64,000 nt of DNA, from contig JAXCGZ010000114.1 in the NCBI GenBank assembly GCA_037179515.1, positions 67,501-131,500 on the forward strand, read 5' to 3'. Position numbers and translations under genes: made by a program. The notes beneath the pieces were generated by a model. The model was not told where the DNA came from, ran no database searches, and saw nothing but the letters and a program-made list of their open reading frames with translations. Shown here one piece after another: positions 40,255 through 52,130 of the stretch; position 1 is the stretch's first letter, and each line of letters begins with the position of its first letter. This stretch comes from Halocaridina rubra (taxonomy: Eukaryota; Arthropoda; Malacostraca; Decapoda; Atyidae).

Positions 40255-41470
40255 ACGTTTTCTCATTTCAATTTCTACACTATGCTCACCAACTCTTTTT
40301 GCAAGAATATCCTTAAATGTATCAGATCTTTAACAACGTTCTATATCCCGTGGTAAGAATTTCAAAATGCCATAAAAAATTCTGTTCAAGTGCAGGCCCT
40401 TCCCTGAACCATTCCATACGTATGTCATGAGGGAGGCAAGATAAGCTTACTGGTGTCATAAACACCCCATACTGGTTACACTTCACTCCTAAAGCCTCCA
40501 CACTATGGTCATTTTTCAGAAGTTCATCTTGCAACTTCGATAATGAATCTATATATTTAGTACTACGGTTTTTGGCAGGGACAGTAAAATTGAGAAGGGC
40601 TTGTATGTGTGCAAATATGAAACGCTTAGGCTTACCAAAGCGCTCTTTCAACATTTCACTAGCAATTTTATAATTGTTCCTAGTCTGAGATAGTTACTGT
40701 ATCACTGACTTGGCTTCTCCTTCCTGAGAATCGTCTACTAGAGCCACAAATCGGTCCCAAAAACACTGCCATTCACATAACTTTTCACTAAATATTGGTA
40801 GCTCTGGCGATGTTACATTACTGGAAAATGATTCATCAGAACCATATTCATTCATTTGAAGATTGACTAAGATTCCCCATGCCTACTAACCTCTGTGAAG
40901 CCTGTACTCTTGGGGCTCTTACTTCACGACGAATGTTATTTGCATTTTTTATATCCTTTTCTACCTCCTGGGAATCTGTCATTTCTCATGCGAATGAAGT
41001 CTGCACTTCATCCAATTCTGATAAGCGTCGATCAAACTCGTCCAATGTATCCAGAAGTTCTAACTTACCAACTTCAGGGTCCGCAAACAGCACCATCAAA
41101 GCCTTAGACGACCGCATGGCCCATCCTCCGAATGCTCCACAACTTTCCTTCCTCTGATTTCGCCATTACAAACTAAACTGGGTAGTGGTTATAATCCTCA
41201 TTCACACCCGGGTCTGAGCACCAAACACTTTTAGCTAAACTAGAGTATTAGAGGAATTATTCTAAAGATAGGAAGGACAAAGAAAGGCTCTAATGAGACG
41301 CTATCTATTTGTGTACTGAATTTATTGTTTATGTAATCATTGATGAAAATATAAACATTGGAAAATAAGCAGCGCTTTAAAGTACAAAAATAAAACTATA
41401 TTCTGGATATCTATATATAAACTAAAATAAAGGAATAGACAAATTAATTACTTAAATCAAATTAAAATAT
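40255..41470 (-). mobile_element. BEL/Pao LTR retrotransposon fragment (LTR plus gag)
   Basis: On the minus strand: a putative LTR part (about 41470 to 41222), then TTTGGTGCTCAGACCCGGG at about 41206-41224, a typical BEL/Pao LTR-PBS junction, then a short leader and gag. Everything downstream of gag (PR, RT, INT) is missing, cut at the family B piece. The outer LTR boundary is unclear because it fades into AT-rich sequence and then (AT)n. Confidence 0.72.
40322..41168 (-). pseudogene. BEL/Pao gag (DUF1759-like), broken
   Basis: Starts at ATG 41168 (MAKSEEGK). Blocks: ADPEVGKLELLDTLDEFDRR; LSELDEVQTSFA followed by a stop; NIRREVRAPRVQASQRL; PELPIFSEKLCEWQCFWDRF; VALVDDSQEGEAKSVIQ then stop; LSQTRNNYKIASEMLKERFG; RFIFAHIQALLNFTVPAKN; VSLSCLPHDIRMEWFREG. 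The FWDRFxALVDDS and LKERFGKPKRFIFAHIQALL wording is that of the DUF1759/gag domain found in BEL/Pao elements. At least two stops and one frame change. Confidence 0.75.

Positions 41471-41473
<3 letters not shown>

Positions 41474-41554
<81 letters not shown>
41474..41554. repeat. (AT)n at the 3' end of a LINE
   Basis: About 80 bp of AT dinucleotide with one interruption. It stands exactly where the terminal ATTAGGTAATCACA repeats of the adjacent family A LINE would be expected. Confidence 0.95.
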
Positions 41555-41556
<2 letters not shown>

Positions 41557-44500
41557 GGGAAAGAGCCCAAAGCTCGTATCTTCCCGTATCCTGATCGGTT
41601 CAATTTTCTACTTAGTGATCCTTATCATACCAGCCCATAAAAATATTTATTGAGATAGCAATACCTACATCCTCGTTTAGCCAATTCCAATTATCAACTA
41701 CTCTTACACTGAAAAAGTATTTCCTTACATCTTGCAAAGAAGTTTTCTTACAAAGCTTCAAACTATGACCTCTAGTTCTAGAGCCTGCCATATCAAAATA
41801 TCGATCCCTATCCACTCTATCAAAACCATGAAGGAATTTAAAGACTGTCACCATATCCCCCCTCAATCTTCTAGCTTCGAGTGATGGTAAGTCTAATTCC
41901 CTCATCCTCTCATCATAACTGAGATTACGTATTTCTGGCACCAGTTTCGTGGCATGTCTTTGAACTTTTTCAATCTTAGCTATGTGCTTTTTCAAGTGCG
42001 GATTCCAAAAGGGGGCTGCATATTCGAGTTTTGGCCTCATATAGGTTACATAAATATTTCTGAACATTTCCTTGTCCATGTGGCTGAAGGCTACCCTTAC
42101 ATTTGATAAGAATGCATATGCTGCCCTTACTATGCCATTTATATGTATTTCTGGAGACAAATCTGCTAGTATGTTTACTCCTAGATCTCTCTCATTTTGT
42201 TACTTGAAGTTGTTCTCCAGCCACCGAGTAGTCAAGCTTGGGCCTTCTTGCACTTGTACCCATTCTCATTACCTTACATTTTGAAGTATTGAATTTCATT
42301 AGCCACTTTTCTGAACACTCATGCAGACTATTTAGATCTTCCCGAAGTTCTCTACCATTGTTCTCGTTTCCTACTTTCTTCACAATCTTTGCATCATCTG
42401 CAAACATATTCATGAATGAATTCACAGACTCTGGTAGGTCATTTACATATACAAGGAACAAAAGTGACCCTAAAGCTGAACTCTGTGGAGCTCCACTACT
42501 AACTCTTCTCCATTCAGACACTGACTGTCTTACTCTAACCCTCTGTTCCTTTCCTTCTAAGTAAGTTTTTATCCATTCCAAGACATTTCCAACTATTCTA
42601 GCCATTGCTTGCAGCTTCCTAATAAGTCTCGCATGTGGAATAATGCCAAACGCTCTCTGGAAGTCTCGGAATATGCAATCTGCCCAGCCCTTTCTTTCCT
42701 GTAAGATTCGGCTTACCTCATCTTAAAATTCTAATAAGTTTGTTACTGTTGATCTACCTTCTCTGAAGCTATGTTGCCTCACTGACAATAAGTTGAAGGA
42801 TTTCAAGTGAAGAGAGATATTTTTCCTTAGTAGTTTCTCCATAACTTTGCAAACTATGCTGGTCAAGGAAACTGGTCTATAATTCAGAGCTGTATCCCTC
42901 CTTCCCTTTTTGAAGATAGATATCATGTTTGCTTGTTTCCAGCATCTTGGAATCTCCCCTGACTCCAGTGACTTTTTAAATATGATACTTAGTGCCACTG
43001 ATATTGTGTGTGCACATTTTTTGAGTTCATGAGGGTATATATCATCAGGAACTGTAGCTTTATGAACATCTAACTCCATCAGCGCTTTGAATACCTCTGT
43101 GGCTGTAAGGTTGATATTCTCTAATACCGGCCCTTGACATTCTATCTCTGCAATCTGAGGGGGTGGGGTGTTTTCTACTGTAAATACTTACTGAAATTCC
43201 TTGTTTAATTCTTTGCAGATCTCTTCATCCGTCTCAGTGATGCTTCCATCCACTCTCTTAAGCCTTAAAACCTGTTCTTTTACCTTCAGTCTTCCTCTGA
43301 TAATGCTGTGGAAAAGCTTGGGATTTTCTTTAACCTTCCTGGTGATGTCCCTCTCATAGTCTCTCTCTGCCTCTCTTCATTTACTTAGGTAATCATTTAT
43401 TGCTCTTTTGTAGGTTTAACAGGCATTTATGATTTTTCTCCTCCTATACCTTTTCCAGCATTTGTCTCTCCACTCCTTAGCTCTTTTACACTCATTATCG
43501 AACCATTTATCTCTGGCATGAATTACACCTACTTTGGTGACAGGTATGCAGCAATCTACTATCTTCCCATATTTCTCACAAAAGATGTCATACATTTCTT
43601 GTACAGATTTGTTGTAAAATAAGGTTCCCCAGTCAATAACTGCACAAAGCTCATTCATTTTGATGTAATCTCATTTTGGATAGTTCCTCCCTATGTCCTC
43701 AGTGCCTCTACTCTCAGGCAGAATATCTTCAATGATATACTCCATCAACAACACACAGTGGTCACTCTTTCCAATTGGTGGTTCATACTCAATTTTTTCA
43801 ATATGCAACACATTATCTGTGAATACTAGATCAATAAGCGATGGCTCATCCCCACACCTGGCCCTCGTTGGTTCCATTACATGTTGGTGTAGGAAATTCC
43901 CTTTTACACAATCTAGGAATCTTGCCCCAAATGAGTCCTCACCACTGTGTGGGTCAAGATTTATCCAAGCTATCTATTTATGATTAAAATCTCCCATAAT
44001 AAAAATTTTAAATTTTCTCTCCCGTGCCATGTTAACAACTGAGTTTATGACTTCAATAGTACCTATATGAGTTTCCTCATAAACTTCTAGCCTATTTTGG
44101 TTCCTTGGTGAGTTATATACAACAGTTATTATAATGCTCTCTGACCCAGTATTTATGCAAGCAACAAGAAATTCCTTGAACTCACTTTATATAGCCAAGT
44201 TTATTTCTATAACGTGAATCCTTTCACTTATGAGCAGTGCTATCCCTCCACCAGTCCTCTCAGAGCTTTCAACCCTTAATATTCTGAAGCCCTTAGGAAA
44301 AACTGTGACACTGTTTATGCCCTCACTCAACATTGTCTCTGTAATTGCTATTATATCTGCCTTACTGTTGTGAATCCTATCTTTTAATTCTACTGCCTTA
44401 CCAGCTAATCCATCAGCATTTGTGTATAACAATCTTAATGAGGTCCCATCCCCTGATCTTCTGTCATTATCTTCTTTATCTCCCCTTTGTCTGGAAGAAC

Positions 44501-46258
44501 TCTGAAATGAAAATTTTTCTTCTCTTCTTCATTTCTTTCATCATATAACCTTCTTGCCTCTTGCAACAAGTTTTTGATAATTCCCTTCTCTTCCTATGTT
44601 CTGTATTGTCTAATGCAAACTGCTTTGAATTCTTGAATGTATTTTAGACTTTTTTTTCTCATCAATATTTCCCTACATGTTTCCCCTCTCTCAAAGGTTA
44701 CTTTTGTTGGTCTCGGTTTTCCTTCCCTCGAATATTTGCCTAGTTGGTAAATGTTTACAATATCCTCAGGACCACAACCTAATTCAAGCTTTCTTATCAG
44801 GTCTACAACCCTAGTTTTATTTTTTTCAAGTCTCCCCTGCCATGTTGGCTTCTCGGATTCGCTTATGACTGAGATTACCACTGTCGTCTCTTTATCAAGT
44901 GCCTGTTTAATCAGTGGATTTGCCCTTCCCATCACAACATCTTTCATTTTTTTTATTACTGTCTCTTTATAGTCAACTATTTGTATGTTTTCCAGTGCCA
45001 CCACCTTTACAGCCTCTTTTACTTCCATATTTCCCTTAAGTACATCAGCAGAGGAAGTTTTCATGGCATCATGTTCCATATTCAGCTCCTGGAACTCTTT
45101 TCTAAACCGTTCAATGTTTTCCTTAATCTGGACATTCCAAGCTGCAATCTCATCTCTCAGAAGAGAGCAGTGAAATAACATCTAATTCATTTAGGTTGTC
45201 ATTCAGCTGTTTGTTGTTATCTTCTTGTTTAGATATTCTGGTTTCTAGCTCACTCTTTTCCCCTTCCAGCTTCTTTAATCGTTTTTCTAGTTCTTTTCTC
45301 TCCTGCCCTTATGCTTTATTTGCTTCCTCCAAAAATCTTATTTGCTCTCTGAGTGCTTCATCCTCTTTCATTACTCTATCCATATTCCAAATTTTATCAT
45401 CAAGGTTTATAACCATTGCCTCTAAATCCTTGATTTTCTATTTTAATCTCCTAATAGCTACCCCTCCTCCCGACCCATGGGTGGGAGAGGTTTGGGTCAG
45501 AGATGGCCTCATTTTTATGTTTTTCCTTTCACAGAATATAGAAAGAAGAAGAGAAAGAGAAAAAAAGAGAGCAAAACTATTATTTAAGCTTCACACAGAA
45601 TTCTTTTATCTTCATATAAGTGCTATTTAGTGACTCAGTTTATCTCGTTTCTGGTAACACACATCCTAACTTAAAAATTTGACTTTGATAATTTGAGAGA
45701 AAAAAAATGCAACCAAAAACAAGAGTGTACTTGAAGGAAAATTCAAATTTGTATCTGAGTAGACACCCACCTGTTACTGCTATATATTCTTCTTAACTGA
45801 TAAACTCACTTGCTAACCAAGATATGTGATCACAAGATCAGACTTTACATTCAAATCAGTATATATACAAAATTAAAAATATTAAAATAGAAAGCTAAAA
45901 GAAAAGAAAAAATGTAAGAAAATAAGACAGCTGTGCTACTTGGCAACTTAACTCAATACTGTTGACAGGTGCATTTTTGGTATTTATATAATTATTCAAT
46001 TATTTTGTGTATTAAACTAACTATCAAATTAATATAAATGGGATGGATACTGATTTTAACAATATATGGAACCACAGGATCAGGTAAATAACTTAAGAGC
46101 TCTCCCTAATTTACACAAAAAATTAGGTAATGTGATGTGATGGCTTCACCTCTGGCAACTCTTCTAAATTTCCTTCAAGGCAGAACAGGACACCTTCTTC
46201 TCTTTCCCCTCACGTAAAATGTTTTAAATTTTTTCCTTTAATATTTTGGACAGTCTCG
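41555..46258 (-). mobile_element. Family A CR1-like LINE with 5' leader (~4.5-4.7 kb)
   Basis: The minus-strand copy begins (3') at the conserved hairpin 41555-41587, lacking the tail repeats. ORF2 runs 41612-~44440, ORF1 ~44460-45530. A leader shared with the next copy reaches to about 46052, with about 200 bp more of unshared sequence before the next copy's tail. ORF1 starts ATG AGG CCA and has a stop 22 codons in (the AIRRLK position). The endonuclease has YTNADGLAGKAVELKDRI, AITETMLSEGINS and ERTGGGIALLISER. Several ORF2 stops (near 44187, 43671) and a shift near 42190. RT motif C is intact FADD. Not functional as it stands. Confidence 0.87.
45535..46052 (-). promoter_or_regulatory. Candidate 5' leader/internal promoter of family A
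   Basis: About 520 bp that align closely with 50250-50787, upstream of ORF1 in two separate copies. Shared blocks include tgctacttggcaacttaact, gttgacaggtg, tatcaaattaatataaatgg and ttctggtaacacacatc. Because it lies between ORF1 and the element border in both, it is best read as the 5' UTR, where LINEs carry their promoter. No TATA or initiator element was assigned. Copies at 21.9-25.8 and 55.7-59.7 kb lack it. Confidence 0.6.
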
Positions 46259-49200
46259 TGTATGTGTGTGATTACCTAATTGTGATTACTTAATTGTGTT
46301 TACAGGAAAGAGCCCAAAGCACGAATCTTCCCGTCTCCTGATCGGTTCCATTTTTTACTTAGTGATACTTATCATACCTGTTCATAAAAATATGGATTGA
46401 GATAGCATTAACTACCTCCTCGCTTAGTCAATTCCAATTATCAACTACTCTTACACTGAAAAAGTATTTCCTTATATCCTGCAAAGAAGTTTTCTTATGA
46501 AGCTTCAAACTATGACCTTTAGTTCTAGAGGATGCGATATCAAAATATCGATCCCTATCCACTCTATCATAACCATGAAGGAATTTAAAGACTGTTACCA
46601 TATCCCCCCTCAATCTTCTAGCTTCGAATGATGGTAAGTCTAATTCCCTCATCCTCTCACCATAAATGAGATTATGTATTTCTGGCATCAGTTTCGTGGC
46701 ATGTCTTTGAACTTTTTCAAGCTTAGCTATGTACTTTTTCAAGTGCAGATTCCAAAAGAGGGCTGCATATTCGAGTTTTGGCTTCACATAGGTTACATAA
46801 AATTTTCTGAACATTTCCTTGTCCATGTGCCTGAAGGCTACCCTTACATTTGATAAGAATGCATATGCTGCCCTTACTATGCCATTTATATGTATTTCTG
46901 GAGACAAATCTGCTAGTATGTTTACTCCTAGATCTCTCTCATTTTCTGTCTCTTGAAGTCGTACTCAAGCCACCGAGTAGTCAAGATTGGGCCTTCTTGC
47001 ACTTGTACCCATTCTCATTACCTTGCATTTTGAAGAATTGAATTTCATTAGCCACTTTTCTAAACACTCGTGCAGACTATTTAGATCTTCCTGAAGTTCT
47101 CTACCATTGTTCTCGTTTCCTACTTTCTTCACAATCTTTGCATCATCCTCAAGCATATTCATGAATGAATTTACAGACTCTGGTAGGTCATTTACATATA
47201 CAAAGAACAAAAGTGACTCTAAAACTGAACACTGTGGAACTCCACTACTAACTGTTCTCCATTCAGACACTGAGTGTCTTACTCTAACCCTCTGTTCCCT
47301 TCCTTCTAAGTAAGGTTTTATCCATTTCAAGACATTTCCACCTATTCTATCCATTGCTTTCAGCTTCCTAATAAGTCTCCCGTGTGGAACAGTGTCAGTC
47401 ACATTCTGGAAGTCTAGGAATATGCAATCTGCCCAGCCCTCTTTTTCCTGTAAGATTCGGCTTACCTCATTAAATATTTCTAATAAGTTTGTTACTGTTG
47501 ATCTACCTTCTCTGAAGCCATGTTGCCTCACTGACAAAAAGTTGAAGGATTCCAAGTGCAGAGAAATATGTTTCCTTAGTAGTTTCTCCATAACTTTGCA
47601 AACTATGCTGGTCAAGGAAACTGGTCTATAGTTCATAGCCGTATCCCTCCTTCCCTTTTTGAAGATAGGTATCACATTTGCTTGTTTCCAGCATCTTGGA
47701 ATCTACCTTGTCTCCAGTGACTTTTTAAATATGATACTTAGTGCCAATGATATTGACTTTGAGCATTTTTTAAGTATATGAGGGGATATATAATCAGGAC
47801 CTGTAGCTTTATGAACATCTAACTCCATCAAAGCTTTGCAAACATCTGTGGCTGTGATGTTGGTGTTCTCTAATACCGGCCCTTGAGCTTCTATCTCTGC
47901 AATCTGAGGGTGTGGGGTATTTTCTACTGTAAATACTTACTGAAACTCCTTGTTCAATTCTTTGCAGATCTCTTCATCCGTCTCAGTGATGCTTCCATCC
48001 ACTCTCTTAAGCCTTAAAAAGTGTTCTTTTACCTTCAGTTTTCCTCTGATAATGCTGTGGAAAAGCTTGGGATTTTCTTTAGCCTTCCTGGTGATGTCCC
48101 TCTCATAGTCTCTCTCTGCCTCTCTTCATTTACTTAGGTAATCATTTATTGCTCATTTGTAGGTTTGCCAGGCATTTATGTTTTTTCTCCTCCTATTCCT
48201 TTTCCAGCATTTGTCTCTCCACCCCTTAGCTCTTTTACGCTCATTATCAAACCATTTATCTCTGGCATGAATTACACCTACTTTGGTGACAGGTATGCAG
48301 CAATCTACTATCTTCCCATATTTCTCACAAAAGATGTCATACATTTCTTGTACAGATTTGTTATAAAATAAGGTTCTCCAGTCAATAACTGCAAAAAGCT
48401 CGTTCATTTTGATGTATTCTCTTTTCGGATAGTTCCTCCTCATGTCCTCAGTGCCTCTACTCTCAGGCAGAATATCTTCAATGATATACTCCATCAATAA
48501 CACACATTGGTCACTCTCTCCAATTGGTGGTTCATACTCAATTTTTTCAATATGCAACACATTATCTGTGAATACTAGATCAAGTAGTGATGGCTCATCC
48601 CCACCCCTGGCCCTCGTTGGTTACATTACATGTTGGTGTAGGAAATTCCTTTGTACGCAATCCAAGAATCTTGCCCCGAATGAGTCCTCACCACTATGTG
48701 GGTCAAGAATGATCCAATCTATCTCTTTATGATTAAAATCTCCCATAATAAAAGTCCTGCATTTTCTCTACCGTGCCATGTTAATACTTCAATAGTACCT
48801 ATATGACTTTCCTCATAAACTTCTAGCCTATTCTGGTTCCTTGGTGGGTTATATACAACAGTTATTATAATGCTCTCTGACCCAGTATTTATGCGAGCAA
48901 CAAGAAATTCCTTGAACTCACTTTCTATAGCCAAGTTTATTTCTTTAACGTGAATCCTTTCACTTATGAGCAGTGCTATCCCTCCACCAGTCCTCTCAAA
49001 GCTTTCATCTCTTAATAATCTGAAGCCCTTAGAAAAAACTGTGACACTGTTTATGCCCGCACTCAACTTTGTCTCGGTAATTGCTATTATATCTGCCTCC
49101 TATCTTTTAATTCTACTGCATTACCAGCTAATCCGTTAGTATTTGTGTATAACAATCTTAATGAAGCCCCATCCCCTGATCTTCTGTCATTATCTTCTTT

Positions 49201-50787
49201 ATCTCCCCTTTGTCTGGAAGAACTCTGGAATTAAAATTTTTCTTCTCTTCTTCATTTCTTTCCTCATTTAACCTTCTGGCCTCTTGCAACAAGTTTTTTT
49301 ATCTTTCCCATCTCCTCCTGTGTTCTGTATCGTCTAATGAACACTTTTTTGAATTCTTGAAGGTCTTCTAGACTTTTTTTTCTCAACAATATTTCCCTAC
49401 ATGTTTCCCCTCTTTCAAAGGTTACTTTTGTTGGCCTCGGCTTTCCTTCCCTCGAATATTTGCCTAGTTGGAGAATGTTTACAATATCCTCAGGACCACA
49501 AACTACTCCAAGCTTTCTTATCAGGTCTACAACCCTAGCTTTATTTTCTTCAAGTCTCCTCTGCCATGTTGGCTCCTGGGATTCCCTTATGCATAACATT
49601 ACCACTGTCTTCTCTTTATCAAGTGCCTGTTTAATCAGTGGTTTTGCCCTTTCCATCACAACGTCTTTCATATTTTTGATTACTGTCTCTTTATAGTCAA
49701 CTGTGTGTATGTTTTCCATTGTCACCACCTTTACAGCCTCTTTTACTGCCACATTCCCCTTAAGTGCATCAGCAAAGGAAGTTTTCATGGCATCATGTTC
49801 CATATTCAGCTCCTGGAACTCTTTTCTAAACCATTCATTGTTTTCGTTAATCTGGACATTCCAAGCTGCAATCTCGTCTTTCTCAGAAGAGAGCAGTGAA
49901 CTAACATCTAATTCAATTAGGTAGTCATTCAGCTGTTTGTTTTTATGTTCTTGTTTAGAAATTCTGGTTTCTAGTTCACTCTGTTCCCCTTCCAGCTTCT
50001 TTAGTCGTTTTTCTAGTTCCTTTCTCTCCTGCCCTTGTGCTTTATTTGCTTCCTCCAAAAGTCTTATTTCCTCTCTGATTGTTTCATTCTCTTTCATTTC
50101 TCTATCCATATGTCGAATTTTATCATCATTGCTTATAACCATTGCCTCTAAATCCTTGATTATCTGTTTTAGTCTCCTAATAGCTGCCCCTCCTCCCAAC
50201 CCATGGGTGGGAGAGGTTTGGGACAGAAATGGCCTTATTTTTATGTTCTCCCTCTCAGAGAATATAGAAAGAAGAAGAGAAAGAGAAAAAAGAGAGAAAA
50301 ACTTTTATTTAAGCTTCACACAGAATTTTTATATCTTCATATAAGTGCTATTTAGTGACTCAATTTATCTCTTTTCTGGTAACACACATCTTAATTTAAT
50401 ATTTTACTATGGTTATTTGAGGATAAAAAGAAAAAAAATGCAACAAAACAAATGTCAACCTGAAGGAAATTTCGAATTTGTGTCTGAGGAGACACCCACC
50501 TGTTTCTGCTACATATTCTTCTTAACTGATAAACTCACTTGCTAACCAAGATATGTTATCACAGGATCAGACTTTACATATAACTGAATATATATACAAA
50601 ATAAAAAAAAAATAGTAAAAGAGAAAGTTAAAAGAAAAGAAAAGAAAAATTATGAAAATAAGACAACTGTGCTACTTGGCAACTTAACTCAGTACTGTTG
50701 ACAGGTGTATTTTTGGTTTTTATTTAAATATTCAATTATTTCGTGTAACAGACTAGCTATCAAATTAATATAAATGGTAAGGATTCT
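46259..50787 (-). mobile_element. Family A CR1-like LINE with 5' leader (4.5 kb)
   Basis: Complete in layout: tail repeats and hairpin (46259-46345), ORF2 (46428-~49160), ORF1 (49264-50199 plus), leader to 50787. RT motif C reads LEDD where others have FADD, and motif A reads DFQNVTDTV instead of DFQKAFDTV, so catalysis would be impaired besides the stops. The ORF1 start ATG of other copies is ATA here. The 5' end meets the TG-rich tail of the next copy directly. Confidence 0.87.
49264..50199 (-). pseudogene. Family A ORF1 protein (coiled coil, RRM-like C-terminal part)
   Basis: The longest ORF1 reading in the window, 311 codons. Residues ~5-105 are rich in heptad-like E/K/L (RRLKQIIKDLEAMVI; LEKRLKKLEGEQSELETRI), a predicted coiled coil for trimer-type assembly. 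Then comes a helical middle (EIAAWNVQINENNEWFRKEF). Last, residues ~215-290 have GPEDIVNILQLGKYSREGK, RPTKVTFERGETCREILLRK, an RRM-like RNA-binding pattern known from LINE ORF1 proteins. Likely role: RNA packaging and chaperone for the LINE RNP. The true start is upstream (ATG in sister copies, ATA here), and a one-base T expansion (49294-49300) shifts the last ~25 residues. Confidence 0.75.
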
Positions 50788-52092
50788 GTGTGTGTGTGAT
50801 TACCTAATTGTGATTACCTAATTGTGTTTACGGGAAAGAACCCAAAGCTCAATTCTTCCTGTCTCTTGATCGGTTCTATTTTCTACTTAGTGATACTTAT
50901 CATACCTGTCCTTAAATCTATGGATTGAGATAGCATTATCTACCTCCTCGCTTAACCAATTCCAATTATCAACTACTCTTACACTGAAAAAGTATTTCCT
51001 TACATCCTGCAAAGAAGGTTTCTTACGAAGCTTCAAACTATGACCTCTAGTTCTAGAGCCAGCCATATCAAAATATCGATCCCTATCCACTCTATCATAA
51101 CCATGAAGGAATTTAAAGACTGTTACCATATCCCCCCTCAATCTTCTAGCTTCTAGTGATGGCAATTCTAATTCCCTCAGCCACTCATAATAACTGAGAT
51201 TGCGTATTTCTGGCACTAGTTTCGTGGCATGTCTTTGAACTTTTTCAAGCTTAGCTATGTGCTTTTTCAAGTGCGATTTCCAAAAGGAGGCTGCATATTT
51301 TAGTTTTGGCCTCACATAGGCTACATAAATATTTTTGAACATTGCCTTTTCCATGTCCCTGAAAGCTACCCTTACATTTGATAAAAATGCATATGCTGCC
51401 CTTACTATGCCATTTATATGTATTTCTGGAGACAAATCTGCTAGTATGTTTACTCCAAGATCTCTCTCATTTTCTGTCTCTTGAAGTTGTACTCCAGCCA
51501 CCGAGTAGTCAAGTTTGGGCCTTCTTGCACTTGTACCCATTCTCATTACCTGGCATTTTGAAGTATTGAATTTCATTAGCCACTTTTCTGACCTCTCATG
51601 CCGACTATTTAGGTCTTCGTGAAGTTCTCTACCATTGTTCTCATTTCCGACTTTCTTCACAATATTTTCATCATCTGCAAACATATTCATGAATGAATTT
51701 ACAGACTCTGGTAGGTCATTTACATATACAAGGAACAAAAGTGGCCCTAAAACTGAACCCTGTGGAATTCCACTACTAACTCTTCTCCATTCAGACATTG
51801 AGTGTCTTACTCTAACCCTCTGTTCCCTTCCTTCTAAGTAAGTTTTTATCCATTCCAAGACATTTCAACCTATTTTAGCCATGGCTTTCAGCTTCCTAAT
51901 AAGTCTCCTATGTGGAAGAGTGTCAAACACTTTCTGAATGTCTAGGAATACGCAATCTGCCCAGCCCTCTCTTTCCTGTAAGATTCAGCTTACCTCATCA
52001 TAAAATTCTAATAAGTTTGTTACAGTTGATCTACCTTCTCTGAAGCCATGTTGCCTCACTGACATAAGGTTCAAGGATTCCAAGTGAAGAGA
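50788..52092 (-). mobile_element. Family A LINE, 5'-truncated (1.3 kb)
   Basis: Tail repeats start at 50788 with a TG run. One long open frame (50887-51858, 323 codons) covers motif B (VSSGIPQGSVLGPLLFLVYV), motif C FADD followed by ENIVKKV, the thumb and the C-terminal part (RGDMVTVFKFLHGYDRVDRD; RGHSLKLRKKPSLQDVRKYF). Truncated 5' at 52092 inside the region before motif A, where the next copy's TG-rich tail begins. Confidence 0.87.
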
Positions 52093-52130
52093 GTGTGTGT
52101 ATTTACCTAATTTTATTTACCTAATTGTGT

